Shown here piece after piece: positions 1 through 12,110 of a DNA stretch of 64,000 nt. Source of the DNA: Micropterix aruncella (lineage: Eukaryota > Arthropoda > Insecta > Lepidoptera > Micropterigidae); NCBI GenBank assembly GCA_944548615.1, contig OX155952.1, forward strand, positions 30,653,458 through 30,717,457, in the 5' to 3' direction. The notes below the pieces were generated by a model, which searched no databases, was not told the origin of the DNA, and saw only the letters and a list, made by a program, of their open reading frames with translations. The position numbers were made by a program, and so were the translations under genes. Numbering within the stretch: position 1 is the first letter of the stretch; the number at the start of each line of letters is the position of its first letter.

Positions 1-93
1 AGACAATGAACACTATTATTGAGCTCCTCGGACCATAGAGCAGTCAAAGCCAAAACTATCATCACCATCTCACCTGAACAATTAATTCTACAG

Positions 94-3000
94 TGAAGAA
101 GTTGAAACGACGGCTCCAATCAAGCCGGAAAATGAAACCGAAACGAATGCAATGGGATACGAAGTACGGTGTCTGTTGAATTTTGGAAAAGGCTTTGTCT
201 ACACGTGCGGATCAGGGGTGGTGCATATGTTTGAAAAGGAGTCTCAAACCAGCTGGACAAAACGAAATGTTTATAAAATCATGCAAGAACCATTTAGGTG
301 AGTTAGATAGAAACTAGGACTCGGTTTATGTTGTTTCACAATAATTAAACAATATATGTCAAAAACGCAGATTGGCCGGTGATACATATGTGGACTTAAA
401 TCCCATTCAGCATATTGCAGTCAGCCCCAATCAACAGGCCCTGATGGCGACTTGTTTAAAGTATCAGTTGTATCATGTAAAGCTATTCGGAATACATATG
501 CTACAAGTATGTTAACAATTTTGTCAAATCACAGATTAAAACGAACGTAAATTTATGACAGTTTATTTATTTGCAGGAACCGGAAATTCCTTTCGAGGAA
601 TTCGGCCAACCGCTCCACCACGGCCGGATAAACTCATTAAGCTTATGCGCATGGAAACCAATATTCGTGACGGCTGGCGAAGACGATCACACGATCCGCA
701 TCTGGAATTACGAGACCGAAGAGCTCGAGCTGATCAAAACGTACCAAGAGGACATATACTCCGTGTCCTTGCACCCGACCGGGCTATTCGCAATCGTCGG
801 TTTCTCAGACAAACTTCGCTACATGGTCGTTATGATAGACGATTTACTACAGATGAGGGAGTTTCCTATCAGGAGTTGTAAAGTGTGCGCTTTTAGTTGC
901 AACGGACACATGTTTGCGGCCGCGAACGGGACAGTCATTCAAGTTTACTCCTCCGTGTCGTTTCATAACATGATAAACTTGAAGGGGCACAATAATATAA
1001 TTAAAGGATTATCGTGGACGGCAAACGATGGGAAACTCGTCTCGTGCGGGATGGAAGGCGCTGTTTACGAATGGGACACGATAACCGCAAAAAGAATCGG
1101 AGAAGTTATAATAAAAACTGAATCGTTTCAAGGATGTGCGGTCACGAGCTACGGAAAGTCGCTATACACAATCGGAATCGAAGGAGAAGTAAAAGAAATC
1201 ATAAACAATACAGTCGTTCGCAACGTAAAAGTCGCGAATACAAAACTCGACTTTATGGCTTTATCGAGATCCGATCTAATAATGTTTGTTTCGGGTGGAA
1301 AAGGGAATGTTATTTCTGTACAGCTTCCCCTGCTGGACAGAGCTGTTTTCTTAGAGTTTCATATGCATAATAAGAATATTACTAATATGGCCATGTCTTA
1401 CGATGATCAAACTCTAGTGACAGTGGCGGAGGATGCCTCTATTTGCGTTTGGAAATTGTCGCGGGCCGATGGCAAATACATCGGTTTGGATAAAGACTAC
1501 GCATACTCGAGTGAAATTTTAATCAGCAAGAATGATTTGCGAGATAAACTAAACAATGAAAAGGTAGCATGATTTATAATACATAGGAAAAATGTATGGG
1601 ATGCGTCCTCACAGACCAATAATAACCAGACATATGTCGTTGGAAAGCTCTTTTCATGACTGTCATTCACTACTATGGTGGTCAGACTCAAATCACTGTG
1701 GGAATTAAGTTACAGCTAAAAGAAAAACCTGTGTCATTACATGAAAAATTGACGCATATCTCCAGCAGGGCATGTTTCGCAATGCCATAATTATTTTTTT
1801 TTTTTGGGTAACCCTCAAAGTAACAATTGCGATGCTTTATGGTTGCATTATCAGTTTTATTATTTGGCGACTAGTTTGTTATTCTGACACCAGACCCAGG
1901 TCTTCCAAGCTGGGGTAAAAACTTGACATTCGCGCCTGTCCCCTCCAGCATTTGAGATTAACGATTTTTTAAAATTCACCAAACAAATATACTGGCCTGG
2001 ATTTTTTTGTGACCGAGGAAATAAGAACCCCTAATAAATGTGCACTGTTTATTACCTGTTTGCTAATAACTTTTCCTTGTGACATTAATATACAATACAT
2101 GCAATCAGTGTAGACAACTCACAAACCAGACTGTACAAACGCCTTTAATTTTTAGGTTCCAGCAAATTTTACTACAGCTTTACACATCGAAATTTTACTA
2201 CAGCCTTACACATCGCATCAACTAATAATTATAGTGACACGCTTGAAAGAGAAGTTTTTAACAAAGTCAACACAAACCAACGCTAATCAATTTATGATGC
2301 GTTCACAAATCAGACGAACAATCGATAATACGATACACCCTGTATGCTAGGTGTTTTAGTGAAATGAGGGTTTTCAAACACTTGAATTGGGCGCCCCTTA
2401 AATTACCCACAGGGCAAGTATCCCGGTTTGCCCCCCTTATAACCGAGGCTCTCTGACATTAAGACGTAATAATGATGTTTAACAAACGACAGTCATGAAA
2501 AGAGCTTTTCAAGGACACATATGTCCGGTCGTTATATATAGGTCGATGGGGACGTTTTATCCCATCCTCCTTTAGGTACTTAATTATTTAATATAATTTA
2601 TAAAATTTACAGTTATTAAAAACGCGGATGATTGAAGTTGAGACCGAACACGCTTACCAATTGCGGCAAACAGAAGCAGCACATAGCAATAAATTGAGCA
2701 AAGTCCACGAAGAATACGGCATCATTATTAAAAAATTAAAAGAAAAAAATGAAAATATGGAAGCTGAAGACAGTCACAAAGAGGCAATCACAAAACAAGA
2801 TATTGCTAAAATGAAAGCGAAACACGAGAGCCTACTTCAAAATTTGGAAGCAAGTTTTAACGAGAAGCTGATAGTGGAGTATGATAAATATCAAGCTTTG
2901 TCGGATAAATCTGCCAAAATACAGTTAGACTACGAAGAGAAACTAGAAAATTTAGCGGTGAGTAAACGAGTTGCCTTAAGGGAAATGAATGATGCATTTG

Positions 3001-4612
3001 AAGCACAACTAACAGAAAAAGAGTTGGTAATTCATGAGCTTAAAGCTGCTAGTGAACAGAAAGAAAAAGAGCATGAAGTTATTAAAATATCGATAGAAGA
3101 CGATGCAGATAAAGAAATAACAGAAGTGAGAACCTCTTATGAAGTCCAATTAAAAGAAGAAAAAGATGCTAATGTACGACTTAAAGGGGAGACTGGAGTG
3201 ATGAAAAAGAAACTATTGACAGCACAGCGGGATATTAAAGAATTAAAACACCAAATAGCACAGCTTCAAGGTAAGATCTACATTCTTTACCGTAAAAAGA
3301 GAAATAAACCAAACATTGCTTTACAGCCGAGCATAGCCAATACCAAAAAACAATTCAAGCGCTGGATAAAGACATTCTTGATCTTAAGAAAGACATCAGC
3401 GAAAGAGATGGAACGATTAAGGATAAAGAAAAACGCATCTATAACCTCAAATGTAAAAATCAAGAATTAGAGAAATATAAATTTGTGCTGAATTTTAAAA
3501 TAACCCAGCTGAAAAATGAGGTAAGGCATTCATGGTATGACATTGCAGCATTTTCAAAAACTAAAAATTATATTTTCATGAATGTAACAGATTGAACCCA
3601 AAGAACGCGAAATCGAAGAGCTCAAAGTCCAAATTGGGGATATGGAAATCGAAGAGGGGAAATTATTAACGATTAAAACAGAGCTCGGTAGGTAATGGGC
3701 ATTTTACGAGCACACTATATGCACTCATCGAGATGATATCGCCTTCTTTGGTTCTGCACATTAATATGGCAAACATTTATTATTTTATTTTTTAAAATAG
3801 ATTGAACCGATTGAACGTGATATCAAAGAACGAAAGAATCGCACTATAGAACTTGAACTATCACTTGAAAATTTGTTGCACATGAAAATTTTCCGTGGTA
3901 TATATATATATATATTAAGTGATTTCTTTATATAATCAGTGTATAACCTTCTTATAAATGTTTTTTTTACTTGCGATAGAGTTGAAAATTCAACAACTCA
4001 AAGAGAAATTAATCGGAACTAAAAAAGAGCATTACCTTGAGATTGACAGAAATGCTATGTTGAAAACAGTGCTCAGAAAAATTAAAATCGATTTGCACGA
4101 TATGTCCGGATATGTGCAGGATACGAATAAGCTGAAAATCGCAGCAAAGGTACACAGAATTGTTAATATTTCGCAACAGCGTCATTTTCATAGCCTATGC
4201 TCTTTTTCCAGAATATTTTCCATAAATACATTGAAGATGATGATTTTCTCAAGAGCCGAACGGCAGAGAACGAAGCGGTTAGGGAGTTTAATAAGCAGAG
4301 AAAACATCTAGAGAAACAGATTGATGAACTCAAGAAAAATCTTGAAAAATCAATGAAAGAATCAAGAAGTAGTCACAGCAAAATTATTGATGTAAATATC
4401 AGTCACTTACCCCCGTTTCCGCTTGTCGAATTATTATACTGATGACATTGATGGTGTTTTAGGAGAATTATACACTACTGAAGGAGATTAATCTGTTGCA
4501 ATCAGAGCTGAAGGAGGTTCGAGCAAAGTTCTCTGAAATGGAATCGTCTTTGGGTGTTTCCAAAAGGAATTTAGCTGCGGTGAGGTCTAGTGAACCAGCT
4601 TCGGAAGCTTAG
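94..4612 (+). CDS. CFAP57: CFAP57 (WDR65)-like cilia and flagella protein, C-terminal part
   Basis: This is the 3' part of a CFAP57-like gene, a WD40 plus coiled-coil protein of motile-axoneme inner dynein arm regulation. Exons read from GT/AG signals and frame: 94-297, 371-506, 577-1563, 2613-3270, 3327-3520, then either 3591-3687 or 3801-3897, then 3980-4149, 4212-4391 and 4463-4612 (TAG). With one alternative exon this gives about 924 residues; the family is near 1250, so the start lies left of the window. The first three exons give WD40 blades (for example the IRIWNYETEE and CVWKLSRADG stretches). The rest is long charged coiled coil. The run KDKEKRIYNLKCKNQELEKY is typical of CFAP57. In insects expression is expected in sperm or ciliated sensory neurons (family knowledge). 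Exon 94 begins with a split codon after an AG acceptor, so it is internal. Confident in identity; splice sites are unverified. Confidence 0.9.
1596..2565. mobile_element. DNA-transposon-like element with ~70-bp imperfect TIRs in a CFAP57 intron
   Basis: The ends are imperfect inverted repeats. The left arm begins ATGGGATGCGTCC and runs into GGAAAGCTCTTTTCATGACT. The right arm is its complement and ends GGGACGTTTTATCCCAT. The 970-bp body has no coding capacity. It fills nearly the whole 1049-bp intron between exons 577-1563 and 2613-3270. The superfamily is not recognised and no clear target duplication is visible. Confidence 0.6.
3591..3687 (+). other. CFAP57: CFAP57 alternative coiled-coil exon a
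   Basis: This 97-bp exon starts in phase 0 and ends in phase 1. It follows an aacag acceptor and precedes gtaggt. It encodes IEPKEREIEELKVQI and then charged coiled coil, and it joins in frame to the exon at 3980 (E-L-K-I-Q-Q-L). It looks like the canonical version because it keeps the heptad-like IEP-x-E-x-EI pattern of CFAP57. See the paired exon at 3801-3897. Confidence 0.8.
3801..3897 (+). other. CFAP57: CFAP57 alternative coiled-coil exon b (tandem duplicate)
   Basis: This is a second 97-bp exon with the same phases (0 to 1), preceded by aaatag and followed by gtatat. It encodes IEPIERDIKERKNR and then open coding sequence. About 12 of 32 residues match exon a. Joining a to b creates an immediate TGA, and so does skipping both, so only one can be used per transcript. 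It could instead be a decaying duplicate, but its frame and splice sites are intact. Confidence 0.65.
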
Positions 4613-4710
4613 GGGTGCAATCTTATTAAGCACCTACTCATCAGTTTTTAAATATTGTATGGTAGTTATGGCACTTCGCATCAACCTAAACAAAGAACAT
4701 TGCATTGGAT

Positions 4711-4716
4711 AATAAA
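4711..4716 (+). promoter_or_regulatory. CFAP57: CFAP57 polyadenylation signal
   Basis: An AATAAA hexamer lies about 100 bp after the CFAP57 stop codon, before the next transposon-derived sequence. It is the likeliest 3' end signal. Confidence 0.6.
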
Positions 4717-4814
4717 AACTTGTCAATTAATTAACCCAGTCTCTGTTTTATCTTGGTATGTCATCAGAAAATTAATAGGTACCTAACCTACATAATACTA
4801 CTGTATTGTATATA

Positions 4815-5152
4815 CAGTAAAACTCCAATTATCCGACTCAATTGGGACCGGACCCCTTTCGGATAATCGAAAATTCGGAAAATTGGATTTATTCCAAAAA
4901 AAGGATCTATATTAATTAATTATTGAATATATGTTTAAATTGGGAAAAAACAATTTAATATCAATATCATTATTAATAAATGTATAGGCTGCACTTTTAC
5001 ATATTAAGCATACTTAGAAAGTACATCATCCCCAAGGACAATTGCGCGCGTAGACAGAATCATTATTTTGCGAATCGCAGTACGTTTACGTCCGAATTGT
5101 TTTCCGTTTTAATTTCGGATAATCAACGATTCGGATAGTTGGAGTTCTACTG
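4815..5152. mobile_element. pogo/Tigger-like MITE
   Basis: A 338-bp element with TIRs CAGTAAAACTCCAATTATCC (left) and the complement of CAGTAGAACTCCAACTATCC (right), flanked by TA on both sides. The terminal sequence and TA target are typical of pogo/Tigger (Tc1/mariner) non-autonomous elements. It has no coding capacity. Confidence 0.85.
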
Positions 5153-5424
5153 TATGTACATATATGTAAATAAAATACAAACGGAGCAGTCATGGAATTT
5201 ACCAAATGGAGTCGGGCCCATCATAATACTATTATTACACTTCTGGGGGGTAAGGGGTGGATTCCGGACTAACAACTGGCTGTGGTAGGTTTATAAAATC
5301 AATGGTTTAGGGCAGCTGTCTTACCACATGTGACAGTTCACCTTACAACCCATTCACTCCCCCTACGAAGCCATAGAATTTGAGATGAGGAAATTTGAGA
5401 TTGGAGATGCGGTTTTGGATATTT

Positions 5425-6090
5425 TTAAGCTATTGCATAGCTTTTATCGTGGGCCTAGGCCAGCAAGGCGACCGAATGAAGAAATTTCTTAATGAAAATT
5501 AATGATATTAAACTGATAATTACGTCTAGACGCACAACGGCCCAATCAAGAGGTCAAGTGCGGGAAAAAGCCCAGACAAACTAAACTAAAACTAACTACG
5601 TCTAAACGAGTACTGCTTACCATTCGAAAAAAATATATGTTAAACAAGAACATTTTCCTAATATTCTTAGCTTTGAATATTTTAGATTTTGTTTATATTA
5701 CATAGTGTAATTAATTTGTGAAATTAGGTCTAGCCGAATACAAAAACGACTACTACGCAAATACTATCTGGCGTATTATTATGAAACCTGCACCATTTTA
5801 AAGATAATTTAATTATCTATCTTTTTATCTACGAATTTTTTCAAATAGTCAAAGAATAATATCCGTTTTTTTTGCTTTATCGAATAAAATTCGTGTGCGG
5901 CGCTCTATCGGAAGACGTTTAACTTATTCCGAATCATTTGCTTCCGCAGCTGCAAATGATTTAGAATAATTTCAACGTTTTCCGATAGAGCGCAGTTATC
6001 TGATATCAGAAAAAAAAAATAATTATATTTGCATAAGTTGTTAAAAATGCTATGCAATAGCTTTACCGCGGCAGTCCCCAAGTGCCACAC
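5425..6090. mobile_element. ~660-bp insertion within the LINE copy
   Basis: This segment interrupts the minus-strand R2-like fragment. A copy of GCTATTGCATAGC lies near each end in inverted orientation. Possible tattttt duplications flank it. It contains the perfect-looking long hairpin at 5900-5993. There is no open frame of note and the class is unknown. Confidence 0.5.
5900..5993. repeat. 94-bp long-stem hairpin
   Basis: Two 42-nt arms (5900-5941 and 5952-5993) pair around a 10-nt loop. The arms start GCGCTCTATCGGAAGACGTT and mismatch at only a few positions. It could be the core of a foldback MITE or a precursor-like small-RNA hairpin. Confidence 0.75.
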
Positions 6091-6710
6091 GTATTTTTTT
6101 TAGAAAGGTGTTGATTATTTTCCTGGAGAGACCAAATTTTTAAAGAGGTGAAACAGAGATTTAGCTGGCAGGCCATGAGCGCCAACTTTCACCGCGTGAA
6201 GGTGAACAGTGAAGTCAAACTGAGTGACGGCATTTGCAAGATCATGATCATTTCCGAGATAGAGTAAAGAGTTATATCTGGAAGGAGGGCTGTGCATCCG
6301 AGACTTACAGGGAATTTATACTGCTTAGAGAACGAATCGACCTCCAGAATCCAATCTGAGAAAGGTTTGTAGTGAAAGGTTTATTGAGAAAGGTTTTGTA
6401 GTGGAATGTTTTTTTGACTTTAGAGCCCGCACAAACTGTATTGGGGGTTCGGGGGGTACTGTCAGACCCCTTGTTGGCACGAGCCACTTAAAAAGGCTAA
6501 TTACATTGCGAATAACAGCAAGGACTTTGTCTAGGCGGTAAGTGTACCGTCCTTGATTTAAGGCCACCTTGCAGCCAGATAGAATGTCTAGCTGTGCAAG
6601 GAGGATTGCTACACAGAGGATATGAACTATCCTCAGAATAGCTCCAACAAGCCAGGTTACTAGGATCTGAGAGTCAATAAAACATAGTTTAAACATTATT
6701 AGTGATTTCC

Positions 6711-6776
6711 AGTAATCCGGCATTTTCAGTATTACGGGAACGCTCTGGTCCGATTTCTGCTGGATTACTGGGAAAC
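6711..6776. repeat. Short foldback repeat
   Basis: The motif TTTCCAGTAATCCGGCA is repeated in inverted form as TGCTGGATTACTGGGAAA about 40 bp later. It is a small palindromic MITE-like relic between the LINE fragment and TECR. Nothing else is seen from 6666 to 7054 apart from AT-rich sequence. Confidence 0.5.
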
Positions 6777-7054
6777 AAATGTGCATCCAAAATTATACTA
6801 TTATACCAGGATAAATAATAAAAGCTTTAAAACTAAATCAACTTTAATGATAAATAAGGAATGAATAACGAATTAACAAAATACCTATTATATTGTTCAT
6901 GAGCGTATTACACCAAAATCAATAGATTATTCAACCGCAACCTATATTATAGTTTTCAAAGCAGAAAACCCATTTCAAGAGCACGCACCAAGTTTTAAAG
7001 TACAAATAATGTTAATAAAATGCCTCTAGAATGCTCTGTCTCATTTGAATTAAT

Positions 7055-10000
7055 TTAAATCAAGTATGGCAGAATGGCGTATCGACCTTTAGGGTAGCTG
7101 GCAAATTCCTTTTTGTAGGTGCGGTGCTTAGCGATCGCCCACATGGTCATTTGGTAGAGGCCTGCGGCGGCGAAAACTCCGGCTGAAATTAAAATTTTGC
7201 AGTAATGAAATCATTATCGTTTAACGGCGGTCGTTAATGGGAATTCAATTGTTTTCCTTTTGTCTGACGCATGTCATTAGCATCTTAAATTGTGATTATA
7301 AATGTAATTTATATGCGACCCGTCGAGCGACACGCAATTAATATTTTGTTACTTACCAGGTAGACATTTTGTCATGCATGTGAAGAATGCCCAGCTGGCG
7401 AACTCGTATGTGTAATTTGGGCAGGATACGATGTTGAAGAGATTCGTGAACGGATTGCTGTTTGGAACGGGGATGCGGCGCACTTTGGTGCCAGGCGGAC
7501 GCAGACCACGCAACGCCAAGTGGACGCTTAAGTTGCCGAACTCAGACAGCTGAAAACGATTATGAATGATTACTTTATTATTATTTATTCTGGACAGGCA
7601 GCTTTGCTGATACGTCCAGATCAGATCTTGTAAAGCTAAACAAAATTAACAATATAATATAAACAATAATAACAAGTTTTTAGGTACAAATCGAGTCTGT
7701 TTTTAAATTGATTGACAGATATTGCACTAATCACTTCAAATGGTAGTTTATTCCACATGTCCACCACGCTATTTGGCAGAATGTTCTTAAGAGGATTAGA
7801 TTTAAATTTTGTACGGTTGAGTTTTTTGTTGTGACCTCGAAGATTTGTGTTGACGTTGAATTTGTAAATATTGTTCAGTGCGTAATAATGTGTTAGAATT
7901 TTATATATCTTGAATTTTCTATTGACTGGTAATAATATAAAATTCATCTACAAGGTAGCTCAGCTGTACCTGCAGCAATTTACCCAACATATCCCCTCCA
8001 AATTATTGCCTTTTTTTTTCAGGTATATAAAAACTGACATTATGAATTTGTCATAATTATCGAGCACTCAAACAAGAGCTGGACATTTTACAGCAATTGT
8101 TGTCCACTCTTTCTAAAAGTTAGAGTTAAATTCAAGTTTGCTAACAGTGTCATTCAAAAAAAAGAAAATATCTATGATGACCTATATAAAAAGACCGTAA
8201 ATGTTGTCCTTTTTCCGGTACCATGACCACTGCCAAACTTTGCCTATAATATTGGCTATAATCACTCTATTGGCTGCCACTCGTAACAAGGATATTTCTG
8301 AAACCATTCCCGTAGATTACGGAGCCAAGATGTTTTTCTACGTCTCGGACTTCTTCTTCCAGCTATTTTGCTTTGAATTATTATATGCATAAAGTTAAGA
8401 TATTTCAGGATTACGCATGCCAAATGGGACATCTTCATTCCTGACTTGTCAACTAACTTTCCTCCAATAGACTCACATTTCGATGGTTTCGAGCTTTCTT
8501 AACAGCAGGTCTGCGAGTGCCCAGCTTTCCATCATATATAATAATACTGAGAATACGCAGAAGAAGTCTGATCTTTAATCAGACATAGGACAATGATCTA
8601 CAACGTACCTTTTTCATCTTAAAGAATGCACTTTGAAATTTTCAATAAGGATTCTTATCTTCCTGCTCACACAATCTTAAAAGTAGTTCAAATTGCAGCC
8701 AAGTTAAATAATATTATTAGACTTCTCCAGTCGAATTTTGAATTAGCTATTTGGTATTTGTGGTGTTCAGCTTAAACTCATATTTGTCACATAGAACTCA
8801 TAAAATTTTACGAGGACAGCTATAACCAGGATAAAACTAACACGATGGTCAACTGTCGATAAATAAATGGTGTCAACTGAAAATGGAATCCAGACCTAGA
8901 ATTCATATTGCAAAAAGGTATAGACTACTCAAGAAGGTTCAGAGAAGGTTTACTAAGATACCTAAAGAACCAAAGAGATTGGAGTATAAGGAAAGGCTGA
9001 ATTTCCTAAAGCTGACAACATTAGAGAACCGACGTAATGGTGATATGATAGAAAAATAAAAAATACTCCATAATTTCTACGGTGTTGAAGTAGATGAAAT
9101 CACTTGCAACCAAAACTTTCAACATTGTGGACGCTCTTTTAAACTTACCAAAAGTAAAATATACCAAGCTGTAACAGTAAGCGCACTCTCGAGTGGCAAG
9201 GTGTTGGATGATGGAAAAGGTGGGGTTGTCAAATTTCATGGCACTCGCTTAAGTTGTAGCGTGGTGACCATACCGCATAATATGGTCACCAGCATCGTCA
9301 ACGACGCACTTGCACCTTTACTTCTGGGTATTTCGCTCAACAGCACTACATTCGGTAATTGTATTACGATTTGTGGTATCCCTTAGAACTCGTGACGTCA
9401 CATGTTTTGATTTCAATTTTGTTCTAAGAGAGGCTACTGTCTATGCTGTGCCAAATGTGTTTATTCAATCAACCCTATGAAGCACTTTAATTGAAATTAA
9501 CCTTTTAGAGGAGACAGTGTCAATAAGTTTGAAAAATTTATGATAAATGTATAAGTGACATGTGATAGAGCTGAAAACATTACACTTCAGATGGGGCATA
9601 TCAGGAATTTGTTGTTCGCACATAATGAAATAATAATAATAACTAAATAATAATTTCCTTAAACGATTTCAAACATAGTTTAGAGCCACCCTTCAAATGA
9701 GCGTAAATTAAAAGTCAGCCATCATCTACTTCGTAACTGAAGGAAATAAGAAAGAAATAAATGAGAAAAAATAACTTACCATAAAACCGGCTAGCCCAAC
9801 GTACAGGTTGATAGTGCCGGGAGCACTGTAAAGAGGATGATTTATATGGTAAGCAACGTACAGCGTAAACAACCAGTAGTAAGCGCTATTTTTAAAGATG
9901 TTTCGAATCGGCATTGTTCCGTGTGAGAACCGATGGACGAATAACGTCTCGAGTAATCTTTTCGCATAGTGAATACTCCAGCAGGCTGCCGCAATACTGA

Positions 10001-12110
10001 AATAAAGAAACCATAATCAAAAGGATATTAGATACTTATGTAGTTGCCATTTTTTCTCACTGGCCACTTTGAATCTAATGGTTCCATGCAGTTGACCTGT
10101 TTGTTATCTTGGGTCGTCTCAACTCACGGTTTAACTCCCGTCAGGTAGCCTCCTCAAAGAGGGACTAACCTGAAAAGGACTCTGTGAACCGGGTTGCCAC
10201 GGTTGTGTCGCGGACAGGTGGGATCGGCAGTTCCAATCTAAGGGAACACCTAGGACGAAACCGGGCAGTTTGCGCATCGTGCAATATTTTCCAATCGACT
10301 GTGCAATCTGGCGAATAACTGGGAGTCTGGAAAAGTATGTTTCCTACCCTGCGGCGTTTGTTGTCGACCTGATGTCAGCCACCTTTGAAACAACCCGTTG
10401 GCTACCCGATCCCGTGTGATATTAAAGGGCAAAGAGCAGACTTGGGGGATGGAGTATACTGTCCAAATCTGGTAGTAAGGGAGTGAGGTTTGCCCGCTGA
10501 GTCCTCTTCCCAGTGTCTTGCTGTAAGGCGTTGGTCTCTTAAGGGACAGTAGACTGTCCTTCATCCGCTAAAGTCTTTCGAGTTCACTCCGTGGGAGATA
10601 AAACAACCTAATGTGGTTAAAACAACTCCCTGGAGTGACGGGTTTAACCATTATGTTTGATACCCCCAGTTGGCCACTTTGAACTTGAAATTCCAAATAC
10701 AAAGTCAAGTTTCAAAATTTGTTATTCATTTGTCTTTCTCTTGTTTGTATATTTTTAAGTCGAAATAAGTATACAGTATAAAAAAAGCAGCGCTCACTCT
10801 TACTCATTGTACGCCCTACCTCGGAAGATTATAAAATTAAGTTTCCATGTTGGCCAAACAGGCCCTTACATATTGGCATAACGGCTTTTAGTGTAGGATT
10901 AAAGTTCCATGAAAATCAAACAAATATCACCAAAGACTACGAGTACAAACTAATATAGAGCCCATAGAATTAATCACAAAAAATATATAATGTTAGTTAA
11001 TGTCTTTCCTTAGTGTCTTTTTCTTAGTGTCTTTCCTTTTATTAATGTAACTGTTAGTCAATGTCTTTCCTTGTTCAGATCTCAGATCTCAGGAAACGTA
11101 TAGAAGCATTTGAGATGTGGGCATACTGACGCATGATGTCGATATCTTGAACTCAGAAAGTCACCAATGAGGAAGTTCTACGGCGTGTTGGCCAAAAACG
11201 CAAGCTTTGGCAGACCATCAAACAACGCAAAACTGCATGCCTGGGTTACGTGTTTAGGCATGACAGGTACAACTCCTGCAACTCATTATGATAGGAAAAA
11301 TTGCAGAGAAGAGCAGACCTGGCCGAAGACGGAAATCATGGTTGCGGAAAATTCAAGAATGGACCGGGATTACGAGTGTCGTCGAATCGTTTCGCCTGGC
11401 GAAGGACGAAAAGAAGTATGCATAGCTGACTGCCAACCTTCCCTCGTTGGAGAGGCCCTAAGAAGAAAAAGAAGTTAAATCCTTTCTGGCACTGTGAGCC
11501 TAATTACCTCGCGAATAGAGGCAGACTGTGTGGCCTTAATTTGGAAGATAAGACGATTTTGCTTACGACCACAGTGCTGCCATCCAATAAAACTGGTTCG
11601 TGAACTGAAGCCAGCAAGCGGAACATAAGAAGTTGCATAAGAATCTGGTATTGTAAAAGAAATGGACTTACTTTGCTGTCGTACTCATCGCCGCGGTTGA
11701 AACTCCATATATAATGGAAGGCCGCTGGTACACCCATAAGTAAATGACGAGAGGGCCAGCATACTCTACGAGAAACACAGTCTTCCATGATATTTGAGGA
11801 CCGAGATCTTTCAAATACACTTTCCCCCCAGTCGAAACGTTGAGAGACTTGAGAGTGTCCTCATCGTTCAAGCTCTTCCCTTTCGCTTCCAAGCGAATGG
11901 ACTGCCTGTCTGGATAGAGGGACTTCTTCAATTTCTTGTGGATTTCATCCTTAACGTCTTTGATTTTGGCATCAGGGGATACGTTAATGCGTCCAATCGG
12001 CTTGGAGCCAGCTGTATTCAGTATTTCAATCTAGAAAGTTTGATAATAACGATAAAATAATCAACAACCAATATCAGCCGACATCGATCAGAAAATGAAC
12101 GAACCTCCAT
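7055..12110 (-). CDS. TECR: Trans-2,3-enoyl-CoA reductase (TECR / Sc2 orthologue)
   Basis: Catalyses the last, NADPH-dependent step of very-long-chain fatty acid elongation in the ER membrane. Coding exons on the minus strand, 5' to 3': 12110-12105 (ATG GAG), 12030-11672, 9996-9780, 7549-7357, 7182-7055 (TAA). They join in frame to exactly 903 nt, or 300 residues, against 308 in human. Seen features: an N-terminal ubiquitin-like region ([18 protein letters not shown]), then the motifs DLGPQISW and [10 protein letters not shown], the family signature [17 protein letters not shown], then NHPLYSAPG and SCPNYTYE of the steroid-5-alpha-reductase domain, and the C-terminal [10 protein letters not shown]. 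The first coding exon carries only two codons. The 2.2- and 1.7-kb introns contain LINE fragments. Identity is very secure. Confidence 0.95.
7575..7950 (-). mobile_element. CR1/Jockey-like LINE 3' end remnant
   Basis: A minus-strand open stretch ends with [16 protein letters not shown] and [11 protein letters not shown], the usual C-terminal tail of CR1/Jockey-type reverse-transcriptase proteins. An AT-rich simple tail follows near 7575. It is truncated at its 5' end and lies in a TECR intron. Confidence 0.7.
7951..8922. other. TECR intron sequence, nothing recognised
   Basis: AT-rich intronic sequence. No convincing exon, TIR or RNA gene was seen on either strand. Confidence 0.5.
8923..9070 (+). 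mobile_element. CR1-like LINE reverse-transcriptase remnant
   Basis: Plus-strand translation gives [20 protein letters not shown], then [14 protein letters not shown] and GDMIE. This is the conserved region after the RT domain of CR1/L2-like LINEs (VQRRFTK..GL..L.Y.ERL..L.L.TLE.RR). It is interrupted by a stop. From 9071 to 9779 only AT-rich intron with a short GGTGACCATA/TATGGTCACC palindrome (9255-9290) was seen. Confidence 0.65.
10095..10665 (-). repeat. GC-rich dispersed repeat of unknown class (copy 1)
   Basis: On the minus strand this segment is recognisably similar to 60270-60680. Shared blocks include TTTCCAGACTCCC, GCACGATGCGCAAAC and CCTAGGT...AGATTGGAAC. It is richer in G+C than its surroundings. 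Parts of both copies read as TMRKxPxxxLGxPxDWN, suggesting a decayed protein-coding repeat such as a LINE, but I do not recognise the family. It lies in a TECR intron. Confidence 0.55.
11085..11475 (+). mobile_element. RTE-like LINE C-terminal remnant
   Basis: Plus-strand frames give AFEMW, then [20 protein letters not shown], then [16 protein letters not shown], and finally a [16 protein letters not shown] segment. This is the C-terminal region common in RTE-like non-LTR retrotransposons of animals. Frameshifts and stops are present. It is intronic in TECR. It matches in type the minus-strand fragment at 57650-58075. Confidence 0.7.

Larger units (their letters stand above)
5168..6665 (-). 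mobile_element. 5'-truncated R2-like LINE copy, interrupted
   Basis: From 5168 the sequence matches the 3' end of the intact R2-like elements at 32.1 and 35.7 kb (shared GGAGTCGGGCCCATCATAAT and following 3' UTR). It runs minus-strand through the endonuclease domain to about 6665, where it stops (5' truncation). The copy carries stops and frameshifts. It is split at about 5425-6090 by an unrelated AT-rich insertion; short tattttt runs at both junctions may be its target duplication. Confidence 0.85.

Noticed and set aside
1..93. Additional upstream CFAP57 exon
   Set aside because: No acceptor/donor pair with an in-frame product could be supported in these 93 bases.
9255..9290. Nuclear-receptor-like palindrome GGTGACCATA/TATGGTCACC
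   Set aside because: Spacing does not match a standard response element and it is a single short intronic palindrome.
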